DNA of 64,000 nt from RHLJ01 sp965212165 (GTDB lineage: Bacteria; Bacteroidota; Rhodothermia; Balneolales; Balneolaceae): positions 1,178,001 to 1,242,000 of the forward strand of contig OZ243096.1 of NCBI GenBank assembly GCA_965212165.1, written 5' to 3'. The notes beneath the pieces are model-generated. The model did not search any database, was not told the DNA's origin, and worked only from the letters and a program-made list of their open reading frames with translations. Of this stretch, positions 1 to 8,875 are shown in pieces. How positions within the stretch are numbered: position 1 is the first letter of the stretch; every line of letters starts with the position of its first letter. The position numbers were made by a program, and so were the translations under genes.

Positions 1-578
1 AATCCAAATAGATGACCGAGATTATAAACTACAGCATCATCTAATACTACAAGGTTTTGATCATCAGTCCCACCACGGACAAACATACCCGAAGTTCCTT
101 CATTCCCCGAAGTAACTCCAGGTAAAAGTTGAGTAATTTTAATTAAATCTGCCTCCCCGCCTAATGTTGGAATATTTTGGATTTCTTCTGGTCGAATTCG
201 GAAAGTACTCATTCGAGTTGAATTGACTTCTTCCTGTAATTCAAGTCGTGTTGCGGAAACTTCGATTTCACCAATTTCACCGACTTGTTCCTTTAAGTAA
301 AAATCAAGGGTGGTGTTTTCTGTTAAGGTGATTGTGGTGTCAGACTGTTCATATCCCAGGTATGAAACCTGAAGGTTGAATGTAGACTCTTTTACTGTTA
401 AAGAATAAAATCCATATACATTTGTGGCAGTACCATTTTTAGTTTCAACAAGAAATAAAGTGGCTCCTGGCAAAGCTTCTCCATCACTTTTATCATAAAT
501 ATGACCGCTCAGTGTATACTGAGCATATAGACTAGAACTGAAAGTAAAAAGGATGAGAAATACATAAATTTTCTTCAT
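1..578 (-). CDS. TonB-dependent receptor with carboxypeptidase-like N-terminal domain, N-terminal part only
   Basis: Read on the minus strand from the ATG at 578 to the window edge, giving about 192 residues of an open frame. The first 22 residues form a signal peptide ending SSLYAQ. A carboxypeptidase D-like regulatory domain follows (YTLSGHIYDKSDGEALPGAT), then the start of a TonB plug (LPGVTSGNEGTSGMFVRGGT, then DDAVVYNLGHL). This order is typical of outer-membrane active transporters in Bacteroidota relatives. The barrel lies outside the window, so the substrate cannot be named. The upstream barrel gene ends only 2 bp before this start, and GGAGAG precedes the ATG, so the two are probably one operon. 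Confidence 0.9.
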   Translation of the reverse strand, partial: MKKIYVFLILFTFSSSLYAQYTLSGHIYDKSDGEALPGATLFLVETKNGTATNVYGFYSLTVKESTFNLQVSYLGYEQSDTTITLTENTTLDFYLKEQVGEIGEIEVSATRLELQEEVNSTRMSTFRIRPEEIQNIPTLGGEADLIKITQLLPGVTSGNEGTSGMFVRGGTDDQNLVVLDDAVVYNLGHLFG

Positions 579-580
579 GA

Positions 581-1321
581 TTATCTCTCCCTAAACTTAA
601 AGTAAAGACTTAAGCTAGCTCCTTGAAAGGTTATAATTACTGGATTCCCATCAATTTTCTGAAATTGAAAACCAGGATTAGTTGTAAAAGAGAGCGAAAT
701 ATTTTTTATCACTTTAAATCTAATACCCATAGGAATACTTAATCCAAAAGAAGCTGATTGCCTCGCAAAGAAAGAATATTCTTGTTCTATAGATAAGGAT
801 TCTGTTGTAGTGATTAGTTCTGAAGTTTTAGCTGATACTGGAATACCAAAATTTAGGATTCCACCTGCCATAAAGGTGAATCTATTATCAGGAGTATGCA
901 CATAATTATATCCCGATTTAAGAAAAAAGAACTCAGATTTAGACCGTAATGAAGTAGAAGTTGATAGCGAGTCTTGGAATGTCCCAGAGAGTTCATATAA
1001 ATCAGTTGTGAATGAGCTAGCTTCAAATCCAGCTATAAATTGATGCTTTGAACTACTTTTTAAATGAAATATAAAATCGATTGAAAAGGCATTTTTGGAA
1101 GTTTCGTTTGATCTAGATAATTCAGAAATATTTTTTGTACGAAAAAGAAGTGGGTTTTTGGTATTCCCATTAAAATTCGAATAAGTAGGAAGTGTACTTT
1201 CACCAGTTTGATTTGGGAGACTTATTTCGATTGCATCAAACACAATAATCTGGGCACACAACTCACTAGGTATGAAGAGCATCAAAAATACTAATACAAG
1301 TTTACTATAACCTGAAATCAA
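581..1321 (-). CDS. outer-membrane beta-barrel-like protein, unknown function
   Basis: 246 residues starting at a TTG codon (complement of 1319-1321), with GGGAG about five bases upstream supporting it. Residues 1-23 are a hydrophobic signal peptide ending ELCAQ. The rest has alternating polar and hydrophobic stretches and ends in a strand-like tail (ASLSLYFKFRER), consistent with a small outer-membrane barrel. I do not recognise a named family. The stop is 2 bp from the TonB-dependent receptor start, so it may be an accessory outer-membrane protein of that receptor; this is inferred from context only. Confidence 0.7.
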   Translation of the reverse strand: MISGYSKLVLVFLMLFIPSELCAQIIVFDAIEISLPNQTGESTLPTYSNFNGNTKNPLLFRTKNISELSRSNETSKNAFSIDFIFHLKSSSKHQFIAGFEASSFTTDLYELSGTFQDSLSTSTSLRSKSEFFFLKSGYNYVHTPDNRFTFMAGGILNFGIPVSAKTSELITTTESLSIEQEYSFFARQSASFGLSIPMGIRFKVIKNISLSFTTNPGFQFQKIDGNPVIITFQGASLSLYFKFRER

Positions 1322-1365
1322 ATAACTCCCTTTTGTTTCGAGAAATGAAGTTAGAGAAAGGGACT

Positions 1366-3480
1366 TTAATTATAAAACTTCTTTCCTTCCTTAGCATATT
1401 CATTCAAAATACCAGAGGGTTTGAATCTTGGTCCGAATTCCACTGAAAAATCATTTAATTGATCAACTGTTTTTTGAATTCCAACCTGATCTAAATATCT
1501 AAATGGTCCTCCTGTGAATGGAGGGAATCCTAAACCTAGAATTGCTCCAAGATCACCATCGGTGGGAGATTTAAGTATATTTTCTTCTAAACAATAAGCT
1601 GCTTCGTTAATCATCATCAGAGCCATTCGTAATTGAGTGGTTTCTGTATCAGGGTTATTCCTAGAAGCACCTCCAAAAAAGGAATAGACATCACTATTTA
1701 CAACTTTCTTCTTTCCTGAGTAAGAGTACATTCCTTTTTTATTCTTTCTTCCCAAATATCCAGCTTTAAATAACTCATGAGCTTTTGTGGAAGATTTACC
1801 ACCACGCGAATTAAAAATAGGAGCCATTGTTTCGCCAACATGAGCACCAACATCCATTCCAACTTCATCTAGTAATGCCATTGGTCCAACAGGATAACCA
1901 AACTGCTTCATTATCTTATCTAGGAATTCTATAGAAGCTCCTTCTTCTAATAGCAATAATGCTTCATTTATATATGGAGCCAATATCCGGGTGGTGTAAA
2001 ACCCAGGTCCATCGTTTACGACAATAACTGTTTTGCCTTGTTTAACACCTACTTCGTAAGCAGTAGCAGTTACCCAATCAGCTGTTTGTGGTGTAGTAAT
2101 TATTTCGAGTAACGGCATTTTCTGAACGGGTGAGAAGTAGTGCATTCCAATAATATTCTCAGGTCGTTTTGCTCCTTTTGCAATTTCAGATATTGGTAAG
2201 GAAGAAGTATTGGTTGCAAAAATGCATTGATCTCCTGTAGCATTCTCAACTTGAGCGACAATTTTTCGTTTCAAGTCCAGGTCTTCAAATACCGCTTCAA
2301 TAACTAAATCAGCCTTTTTAAATGAATCATACGAATCAGTTCCAGTTACCTTACTTGAAAGTTGGTCTCTATCAAATGGTGTTATGATTCTTTTTTTTAC
2401 TTTTTGATTCAGACCATCCCAAATTACTTTCTCTCCTTTAGCAGCTGCTTCTAATGTCTGATCTTTAAGAAGTACAGAATAACTCCCTTTATTGATACTA
2501 ACATCAGCAATTCCAGAACCCATTAAACCCGCGCCTAATACTCCAATAGTATTTACAGGTTTAACATTATCGGCGAGTGGGTTTCGTTTTGCATCGGTCA
2601 TGCCGAAAAATAGATTCACTAAGGCACGTGATTCTGCAGTAGCTCCAGCTTGGCCAAAAAGCATTGCTTCATTTTCTAAACCCTTTGTTAACCCATTTTT
2701 ATAACCATATTTTACTGAATCGATGATCAATACAGGTGCTGGATAATTCCCTTTTGTTTGAGCTAGTGCTTTCTTTTTAGCTTGATTAAAGATAATATTT
2801 CGACCAATGGGATTTCCTTCAAGGAGTCTCTCAATACTTGATCTTCTATCTTTTCTCTTAAAATTCCCAGACTCCGAAATTTTATGAACCGCTTTAACGG
2901 CCACTTCTTTAAGCGCATCTTTATGAGTGAGTTCATCAACTAAACCGATACTCTTAGCTTTTCTAGCAAATATATTGCCCCCCGTTAGCATGTATCCTAA
3001 TGCTTTTTGAATTCCAATTAATCGTGGTAAACGTTGAGTTCCTCCAGTTCCAGGTATAACACCTAATTTCACCTCAGGAAGCGCCATCATTGTTTTAGGA
3101 TGATTAGTGGCAATTCGGTAATCGCAAGCAAGAGACAATTCAAGCCCACCGCCCATACAACTACCATGAATGGCAACAACAAACGGTTTAGAACAATTTT
3201 CAATCTTATTAAGAATAGAGTGGCCATCTTTACTGAGTTGCTCTAAATCGGTTGCTGTTTCTCGAGCTTTAAACATCTCGATATCAGCTCCAGCAATAAA
3301 ATTATTTTCTTTTCCACTTATTAAAACCGCTCCTATAAGGTTTGAATCCTTATCTAATTTATCCAAGAAATTGGAAAACTCTTCCATCATAGATTCGTCA
3401 AGCGTATTTACTTTTTCTCCGGGTTTATCAAGAGTTAATATTGCAACTGAATCAATTTCTGAAATCTCCAAATAGCTCAT
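1366..3480 (-). CDS. fadJ: fatty-acid oxidation multifunctional protein, FadJ-type (enoyl-CoA hydratase / 3-hydroxyacyl-CoA dehydrogenase)
   Basis: 704 residues, close to E. coli FadJ (714). The N-terminal crotonase domain carries the oxyanion-hole segment FIAGADIEMF. It has two catalytic glutamates, near residue 114 (GGGLELSLACDYR) and residue 136 (LPEVKLGVIPGTGG). The middle part is an NAD-binding 3-hydroxyacyl-CoA dehydrogenase with the Rossmann motif VLGAGLMGSGIADV, then ATNTSSLPISEIA and the catalytic-His segment GMHYFSPVQKMP. The C-terminal HAD repeats follow. It hydrates enoyl-CoA and oxidises 3-hydroxyacyl-CoA in the cytoplasm. Its ATG overlaps the stop of fadI by 4 bp, so the two are translationally coupled, as expected for the FadI/FadJ complex. 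Confidence 0.95.
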   Translation of the reverse strand: MSYLEISEIDSVAILTLDKPGEKVNTLDESMMEEFSNFLDKLDKDSNLIGAVLISGKENNFIAGADIEMFKARETATDLEQLSKDGHSILNKIENCSKPFVVAIHGSCMGGGLELSLACDYRIATNHPKTMMALPEVKLGVIPGTGGTQRLPRLIGIQKALGYMLTGGNIFARKAKSIGLVDELTHKDALKEVAVKAVHKISESGNFKRKDRRSSIERLLEGNPIGRNIIFNQAKKKALAQTKGNYPAPVLIIDSVKYGYKNGLTKGLENEAMLFGQAGATAESRALVNLFFGMTDAKRNPLADNVKPVNTIGVLGAGLMGSGIADVSINKGSYSVLLKDQTLEAAAKGEKVIWDGLNQKVKKRIITPFDRDQLSSKVTGTDSYDSFKKADLVIEAVFEDLDLKRKIVAQVENATGDQCIFATNTSSLPISEIAKGAKRPENIIGMHYFSPVQKMPLLEIITTPQTADWVTATAYEVGVKQGKTVIVVNDGPGFYTTRILAPYINEALLLLEEGASIEFLDKIMKQFGYPVGPMALLDEVGMDVGAHVGETMAPIFNSRGGKSSTKAHELFKAGYLGRKNKKGMYSYSGKKKVVNSDVYSFFGGASRNNPDTETTQLRMALMMINEAAYCLEENILKSPTDGDLGAILGLGFPPFTGGPFRYLDQVGIQKTVDQLNDFSVEFGPRFKPSGILNEYAKEGKKFYN

Positions 3481-4787
3481 TTTTTTACCTCATAACGTTC
3501 AAGGATAATGGCATGACCTTGACCACCTGCTGCACATGCAGTAACCAACGCATATTTCCCATCTTCGCGGATTAGTCGATTTGCAGCGGTTGTGACTAGT
3601 CGGACCCCAGTGGCGCCAAACGGATGCCCTAAAGAAAGTGAACCACCTAATGTGTTTAGCTTATCCATTGGTATAAGTCCGACTTTTTTATCACGTTTCA
3701 ATGACTTCTTTGAAAATGCTTCCGAATCTAAGGCATTTATAACAGAGAGAACTTGTCCTGCAAAAGCTTCATGTAATTCAAATACATCAATATCATCAAG
3801 AGAAAGTCCCATAGAATCTAACACTTTTGGTGTAGCATAAGCAGGTCCCAATAAGAGTTCATCACCAGGATCTTGAGATACATAATTATATTCTCTCAAA
3901 TATGCTTTCGGTGTTAAACCTAGCGATAGTGCTGTTTGTTCTTCCATCACAAAACAAGCCGAAGCACCGTCAGTTAAAAATGAAGCATTTCCAGCGGTAA
4001 TGGTACCATAGGGTTTGATGAAAGCAGGTCTAAGTTTTTTCAATTTCTCCATTGTAGTATCACTTCGGAAGCCATTATCATGTTGAACTATGCCAAATTT
4101 TGGAGGAATCTTGGCTGTAATAAGTTCTGTATCTAGTAAGCCATCATTTGTAGCTTTTGCGGCAAGTTGATGGGAGCGCATTGCAAATGCATCTTGATCT
4201 TCACGAGAAGCCCCAAAACGAGCAGCCATTCGATCGGCACTTTGTCCCATGGTTTCTCCGGTAGAAAACTCAGCTATCGCTGGTAATTCCGGAAGAAAAT
4301 CTTTTAGTCCAAGTCCTCTAAAGAATTTTAAGAACTCTAGAGGAGATTTATATTTTCGGGCCGCTAGAATATTTTGGCGAAATTTCTTTTTAAAACGAAC
4401 TGGAATATCAGACATCGTTTCAGTTCCTGCTGCAAGAATTGTCTTAGATTGACCAGATCGAATCAAATCAATACCACTTGTTACAGCTTGGTTCGATGAA
4501 ATACACGCCATCGAAGTAGTGAATGCAGGAACAGTGTTTGGTAAACCTGCACCTAATGCACTCTCTCGGGCTACATTACTTGTACGCACTTCTTGAATAA
4601 CATTTCCCATAATCACTCTATCAATTGAATTTACAGGGATATTATTTCTAGCAAGTAATCCTTGAATAGCCATACGACCTAAGTCATAAGCCATCATATT
4701 ATTATAGTCTGTTCCAGATTTTAAAAATGGGATTCGAGCACCATCAACTAAAACTGCATTAAAAGGGTATTCTTTGGCTGTATTCAT
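3477..4787 (-). CDS. fadI: acetyl-CoA acyltransferase (3-ketoacyl-CoA thiolase), FadI-type
   Basis: 436 residues, the same length as E. coli FadI. Thiolase landmarks are visible: the nucleophilic Cys in TTSMACISSNQA, the GNASFLTDGASA segment, the His of LGHPFGATGVRLV, and the second catalytic Cys in VTACAAGGQGHAI. It cleaves 3-ketoacyl-CoA with CoA in the last step of beta-oxidation. It is the first gene of a two-gene operon with fadJ. A 15-bp symmetric GTTAAC-AGT-GTTAAC element lies about 30 bp upstream of its ATG and could be a repressor site. Confidence 0.95.
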   Translation of the reverse strand: MNTAKEYPFNAVLVDGARIPFLKSGTDYNNMMAYDLGRMAIQGLLARNNIPVNSIDRVIMGNVIQEVRTSNVARESALGAGLPNTVPAFTTSMACISSNQAVTSGIDLIRSGQSKTILAAGTETMSDIPVRFKKKFRQNILAARKYKSPLEFLKFFRGLGLKDFLPELPAIAEFSTGETMGQSADRMAARFGASREDQDAFAMRSHQLAAKATNDGLLDTELITAKIPPKFGIVQHDNGFRSDTTMEKLKKLRPAFIKPYGTITAGNASFLTDGASACFVMEEQTALSLGLTPKAYLREYNYVSQDPGDELLLGPAYATPKVLDSMGLSLDDIDVFELHEAFAGQVLSVINALDSEAFSKKSLKRDKKVGLIPMDKLNTLGGSLSLGHPFGATGVRLVTTAANRLIREDGKYALVTACAAGGQGHAIILERYEVKK

Positions 4788-4817
4788 AAGAAGTCACAAT
4801 TCACATTTCAGCCCTAA

Positions 4818-4832
4818 GTTAACAGTGTTAAC
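4818..4832. promoter_or_regulatory. palindromic operator candidate upstream of fadIJ
   Basis: GTTAACAGTGTTAAC is a symmetric element of two GTTAAC half-sites separated by 3 bp. It is centred about 38 bp before the fadI start, in the only spacer between fadI and the divergent tRNA-Val gene. Its position suits an operator for a fatty-acid-responsive TetR- or FadR-type regulator. The regulator is not in this window, so the role is inferred. Confidence 0.4.
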
Positions 4833-4861
4833 CAAATAATCAATAAAAGCTTATAATTTTC

Positions 4862-4892
4862 TTTGTCTGAGTTATAAATGTTCATATATTTG
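4862..4892 (+). promoter_or_regulatory. Bacteroidota-type promoter of tRNA-Val
   Basis: TTTG at 4862-4865 and TATATTTG at 4885-4892, separated by 19 bp, match the Bacteroidota primary-sigma consensus (TTTG at -33, TAnnTTTG at -7). The tRNA 5' end lies 12 bp downstream of the -7 box, which is the expected distance to transcription start plus a short leader. Confidence 0.75.
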
Positions 4893-4904
4893 TCGCCCTT
4901 CAAG

Positions 4905-4979
4905 GGGCGATTAGCTCAGTTGGTTTAGAGCACCTCGTTTACACCGAGGGGGTCGGGGGTTCGAGTCCCTCATCGCCCA
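4905..4979 (+). tRNA. tRNA-Val (anticodon UAC)
   Basis: A complete 75-nt cloverleaf. The acceptor stem is GGGCGAT/ATCGCCC, the D arm is GCTC...GAGC, and the anticodon stem is CCTCG/CGAGG with loop TTTACAC (anticodon TAC). The T arm has a TTCGAGT loop and the discriminator is A. A Bacteroidota-type promoter lies just upstream and a strong intrinsic terminator just downstream, so it is a single-gene transcription unit. Confidence 0.97.
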
Positions 4980-4986
4980 CATTTTA

Positions 4987-5019
4987 AAAAGCCGTTTCAT
5001 TTTTGGAACGGCTTTTTTT
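4987..5019 (+). terminator. intrinsic terminator after tRNA-Val
   Basis: Stem GCCGTTTC (4991-4998) pairs with GGAACGGC (5005-5012) around a 6-nt loop and is followed by seven T. The preceding A run could also make it work for the opposite strand. Confidence 0.9.
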
Positions 5020-5141
5020 ATGCACTTCAGTTTTTTCTACTCATCTAAGTTGAAATCTAAATTTTTACTAATAAAAAATCTAACAATTTTATGATACATT
5101 ATAATTGTTAGAAGAAAATTTATTGTATTAGTTATTGAATT

Positions 5142-5393
5142 GTGGATATAAAATTCGTTAAACGTTCCGTTGTAAAAAGCTCAAAAAAAAGGTCATCTAA
5201 GTTTAGACCCTTGCTTGAGGGTATTGAAAAACTTAAACCTGGTGGGCAGGCTATTGAAGTATCATATTCTAATGATAAAGCTATGAATTCGATGAGAACG
5301 GCTGTATATCAATTTTGTAGACAGAATAATATAGCGATCAAGAGTAGAAGAGATACAGTTAACAAGAAGATGTATTTCTATAGAGATAAGTAG
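5142..5393 (+). CDS. small basic protein of unknown function
   Basis: 83 residues, rich in Lys and Arg (SVVKSSKKRSSKFRP near the N-terminus, AIKSRRDTVNKKMYFYRDK at the end). The GTG at 5142 is the first usable start, because an in-frame TGA lies at 5136. No clear ribosome-binding site is visible. Predicted beta and helix content plus the positive charge would suit a nucleic-acid-binding protein, but I recognise no family. It lies between the tRNA-Val terminator and egtB on the same strand. The coding call is moderate. Confidence 0.55.
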   Translation: MDIKFVKRSVVKSSKKRSSKFRPLLEGIEKLKPGGQAIEVSYSNDKAMNSMRTAVYQFCRQNNIAIKSRRDTVNKKMYFYRDK

Positions 5394-5501
5394 ATTTAAT
5401 AATTAGTACAGATATTTTTAAAGGGGTAGAAATAGGATTTTTCATTTCAAATCCTTTCGGTACATTCATGTGAATATTATTATTGAAAGACGAAGAATAC
5501 C

Positions 5502-6776
5502 ATGAGTGAAATTGAAGAGAAAGCTTCAAATAGATTATCAAAAGAGAATATCTTAACACAGTTTAGAAAAGTAAGAGCATTTTCACATCATTTAGTTGAA
5601 CCTTTAGAAACAGAAGATTTTGTTATTCAACCGATGGAAAATGCTAGCCCAACAAAATGGCATTTAGCTCATACAAGTTGGTTTTTTGAGACATTTGTTC
5701 TTGGCAAATTTAAAACTGATTTCAAAAGTCTTCATCCACAATACGCTTATTTTTTCAATTCCTATTACCTCCAGACAGGGGTTCCATTTACAAGAGCAAA
5801 AAGAGGATTACTATCTCGCCCAACTGTAAAGGATGTGTTCGAGTATCGTGCATATGTTAATAGTGAAATGGAAGCTTTTATTCAGAATTGTGATGATACA
5901 ATATGGCATAAGGCTGCTTTTGTAATTGAAATAGGGAATCATCATGAGCAACAGCATCAAGAATTAATACTTACTGATTTAAAATTTCTACTAGCTCAAA
6001 ATCCATTATTACCAGTATACAGAGATCGGGATATCCAAAATTCTGAAATAATATCACCTATAAATTGGATTTCTTTTGATGAAGGATTGGTAGAAATTGG
6101 AAATAAAGGTCATGAATTTACATACGATAATGAGCATCCACTTCATCGTACTTTTGTGCAAGACTTTGAACTTGCAGATCGTCTAATAACAAATAGTGAA
6201 TATTTGGAATTTATGGAAGCCGGTGGTTACACTTCGTCTCCATTTTGGCTAGATGAAGGCTGGTCAACATTGCAGAAAGAAGGATGGGATTCACCATTAT
6301 ATTGGTTTAAACGAAATGATAAATGGATGCAATTCACACTCTCAGGTGCACGTGAGATAAGTCTGAACGAACCTGTAACTCATATAAGTTATTTTGAGGC
6401 AGATGCATTTGCTCGCTGGAAAGAGTGTAGACTTCCAACTGAACAAGAATGGGAGCACGCTTGCGCAGATAATATTTCAAGTGGAAATTTTGTGGATGAA
6501 GATCATTTTCACCCTATTCCAACTGTTCAAAAAAAGGGCTTAAAGCAGATGTTTGGAGATGCATGGGAGTGGACAATGAGTAGCTACTCACCATACCCAA
6601 ACTATAAACCATTACCTGGAGCTTTGGGTGAGTATAATGGAAAATTTATGGCTAATCAGTATGTATTACGAGGTGGATCCTGCGCAACTTCGAAATCACA
6701 TATCAGAAAGACCTACCGGAATTTTTTTCATGCTAGTGCACGATGGCAATTTAGTGGAATTAGGTTAGCCCGTTAA
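5502..6776 (+). CDS. egtB: ergothioneine biosynthesis protein EgtB (iron-dependent sulfoxide synthase)
   Basis: 424 residues. The N-terminal DinB-like domain supplies the iron ligands: a His in WHLAHTSWFFE and the HxxxH pair in GNHHEQQHQELI. The C-terminal half is a formylglycine-generating-enzyme/C-type-lectin fold (EHPLHRTFVQDFELADR, FGDAWEWTMSSY, LRGGSCATS). EgtB joins a cysteine-containing thiol to hercynine with O2. The egtD gene, which makes hercynine, starts 10 bp downstream, strongly supporting the assignment. No egtA, egtC or egtE is nearby, so it may use free cysteine (the two-step type); this is inferred. Confidence 0.93.
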   Translation: MSEIEEKASNRLSKENILTQFRKVRAFSHHLVEPLETEDFVIQPMENASPTKWHLAHTSWFFETFVLGKFKTDFKSLHPQYAYFFNSYYLQTGVPFTRAKRGLLSRPTVKDVFEYRAYVNSEMEAFIQNCDDTIWHKAAFVIEIGNHHEQQHQELILTDLKFLLAQNPLLPVYRDRDIQNSEIISPINWISFDEGLVEIGNKGHEFTYDNEHPLHRTFVQDFELADRLITNSEYLEFMEAGGYTSSPFWLDEGWSTLQKEGWDSPLYWFKRNDKWMQFTLSGAREISLNEPVTHISYFEADAFARWKECRLPTEQEWEHACADNISSGNFVDEDHFHPIPTVQKKGLKQMFGDAWEWTMSSYSPYPNYKPLPGALGEYNGKFMANQYVLRGGSCATSKSHIRKTYRNFFHASARWQFSGIRLAR

Positions 6777-6786
6777 TATTTATTTA

Positions 6787-7725
6787 ATGAAAGATACTAT
6801 TACTGAACAAGAGGCGATGTTACAAGAAGTACTTTTGGGAATGAAGAAAACTCAGAAGTCGATACCAAGTAAATACTTTTATGATGAGAGGGGTTCAAAA
6901 TTTTTTGATGAGATCACTGAATTAGATGAATACTATCCCACTAGAACAGAGCGAAAAATCTTAGAAGATAATTTAGATGAAATGTCTTCATATCTAGGAG
7001 AGAAAATAATTTTGATTGAACCAGGAAGTGGAAGCAGTGAGAAAACAAAAATTTTACTTTCTGGCTTACAATCAATTAGTAGTTATATCCCAATCGATAT
7101 ATCGGGAGATTATTTAGGAAAAGTAGCAAAAGGGTTAAGAAAGGAATATCCTCACATTGAGATACAACCTTTGGCAACTGATTACACGAGACCTTTTGAA
7201 TTACCCGCAATACAGGAGAATGCTAGAAAAATTATATTTTTTCCTGGTTCAACTATTGGAAATTTTAATGAAGAAACCGTAAAACGATTTTTTAACATTA
7301 TATCAAAAATCGCCGGGGAGTTTGGTGGTATGATAATTGGAGTAGATCTAAAAAAAGATATCCAAGTATTGGAGGCTGCATATAATGACTCGAAAGGAGT
7401 GACTGCAGCTTTTAATAAAAACATGCTTATTCACTTAAATCGGGAAATTGGTTCAGACTTTAATCCAGAGTTATTTGATCATAAGTCTGTCTGGGTAGAA
7501 GAAGAAGGAAGAATTGAAATGAGATTATTAGCGAATCAGGATCATTCAGTTCAAATAGCAGGAGAGAGTTTTCAACTACTTGAAAAAGAATATATTCATA
7601 CGGAGAATTCTCATAAATACTCGTTAGAAGAGTTTGAAGAAGTGGCTTATCCTTGGTTTAATGTAGTAAAAGTATGGACAGACAAAGATCAATATTTTAG
7701 CTTACAGTATTTAGAACCTCGATAA
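6787..7725 (+). CDS. egtD: L-histidine N(alpha)-methyltransferase EgtD
   Basis: 312 residues, the usual EgtD length. It shows the family N-terminus (IPSKYFYDERGSKFFDEIT, then LDEYYPTRTE), the SAM-binding segment LIEPGSGSSEKTKILL, the YIPIDISGDYL stretch and FFPGSTIGNF. It trimethylates histidine to hercynine using three SAM. It follows egtB with a 10-bp gap and ends 2 bp from the stop of the convergent plsC gene, with no terminator hairpin visible between them. Confidence 0.95.
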   Translation: MKDTITEQEAMLQEVLLGMKKTQKSIPSKYFYDERGSKFFDEITELDEYYPTRTERKILEDNLDEMSSYLGEKIILIEPGSGSSEKTKILLSGLQSISSYIPIDISGDYLGKVAKGLRKEYPHIEIQPLATDYTRPFELPAIQENARKIIFFPGSTIGNFNEETVKRFFNIISKIAGEFGGMIIGVDLKKDIQVLEAAYNDSKGVTAAFNKNMLIHLNREIGSDFNPELFDHKSVWVEEEGRIEMRLLANQDHSVQIAGESFQLLEKEYIHTENSHKYSLEEFEEVAYPWFNVVKVWTDKDQYFSLQYLEPR

Positions 7726-7727
7726 AT

Positions 7728-8471
7728 CTACTCCTCTACTCCAGCCCAAGTTAAATACATCCCTCTAATCTCACTGATATGGGTATTAATAGTATCTGTA
7801 TTCCATTGAGTTGTATCCACCGGTGGATGAATGTGAGCAGTTATATTCCCAGATTTCGAAAATATTGAGCCACCAAGACTTAAGCTATCATTCCCTTCAA
7901 AATAGATAGGAATGATTGGGTACTTTAGATCGATTGCCATTCGAAATGCACCCTTTTTAAAAGGCCCAATAATTCCCTCATGCTTTCTCGAACCTTCTGG
8001 AGCAATTACAAGGCTTAGGTTATCAGCTTGTAAACGTTCATAAGTTTTGAGAAGAGTAGCGATAGCTTTTTCGCTATTCTGACGTTTAATAAATACTTGG
8101 CCAGTTAATCTCCCTATAATAAAAAAGAAGGGTAAATATTGAAGTTCCCATTTTACCACAACACGGAAACGTTCTAGCCCTAAAGCTAAAAAGACAGGGA
8201 TATCTAATGTTGAAGAATGATTAAATATATATATCGAAGGGATTGATTTATCAACTCGATGGTCTATTACTTTGAACTTAATGCCTAATACAAAAAGGAC
8301 AGGAAGGGCCATTATTCGCGGAAAAGTCTTAACAATCCAATTTGTAGATTTACCAAACGTGATTAAGACAATTAAAGAAATAAGAATCGCTGCTGTAGAA
8401 AGGATTGCTACAAAAAGTATTATCGCAAAAAAACTGCGTACGTATTCAGTAAGAGTTAGAGAAGTTGCCAT
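7728..8471 (-). CDS. plsC: 1-acyl-sn-glycerol-3-phosphate acyltransferase (PlsC family)
   Basis: 247 residues with one or two N-terminal membrane segments (residues about 10-38). The acyltransferase blocks are in order: NHSSTLDIPV (HX4D catalytic dyad), FIKRQNSEKA, APEGSRKHEG (glycerol-3-phosphate binding) and YPIIPIYFEG. It acylates lysophosphatidate to phosphatidate at the inner membrane. The ATG is at 8471. It stands alone on the minus strand, convergent with egtD. Confidence 0.9.
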   Translation of the reverse strand: MATSLTLTEYVRSFFAIILFVAILSTAAILISLIVLITFGKSTNWIVKTFPRIMALPVLFVLGIKFKVIDHRVDKSIPSIYIFNHSSTLDIPVFLALGLERFRVVVKWELQYLPFFFIIGRLTGQVFIKRQNSEKAIATLLKTYERLQADNLSLVIAPEGSRKHEGIIGPFKKGAFRMAIDLKYPIIPIYFEGNDSLSLGGSIFSKSGNITAHIHPPVDTTQWNTDTINTHISEIRGMYLTWAGVEE

Positions 8472-8512
8472 CGAGTGAAAATGTACAATCCAATAGTTAA
8501 ATGCTAAGAAAA

Positions 8513-8875
8513 TTATCTATAAGCATCAGGAATATGATTTATAATAGGTTTTTCCCCTTTTCGGATTAGAATTCCAATTACATCAAATCGCATTGGCGAA
8601 TTTTCTAATTTATGTTCTATAACCCAAGCCTCAGCTGCATTAAAAACATGTTCTACTTTGGCTTCAGTAACCTGTTCAAAAGGTTGGCCAAATTGTGTGC
8701 TTGATCTCATTTTAACTTCAAAAAATACAATATAAAGCTGATTTTTGGCTACTATATCAATCTCTGAATGACTTGAATAATAATTTCGATCTAGAATTTC
8801 ATACCCTTCTTTTTGAAGGTATTCAACAGCAAGATTTTCAGCATTGTTACCAATATGGCGATTGGATTTATTCAC
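8513..8875 (-). CDS. yraN: YraN/UPF0102 family protein (endonuclease-like fold)
   Basis: 120 residues, typical for UPF0102. The family core is visible: GNNAENLAVEYLQKEGYEIL, then HSEIDIVAK...FFEVKMR (the restriction-endonuclease-like ExD...ExK arrangement) and MRFDVIGI. It starts with GTG inside the end of the regulator gene, overlapping by 8 bp, so it is translationally coupled. The biological role of the family is still poorly defined. Confidence 0.88.
   Translation of the reverse strand: MNKSNRHIGNNAENLAVEYLQKEGYEILDRNYYSSHSEIDIVAKNQLYIVFFEVKMRSSTQFGQPFEQVTEAKVEHVFNAAEAWVIEHKLENSPMRFDVIGILIRKGEKPIINHIPDAYR

Noticed and set aside
5434..5455. Hairpin AGGATTT-8 nt-AAATCCT before egtB
   Set aside because: Only 7 bp, no T run, and no link to a known leader; kept out of the feature list.
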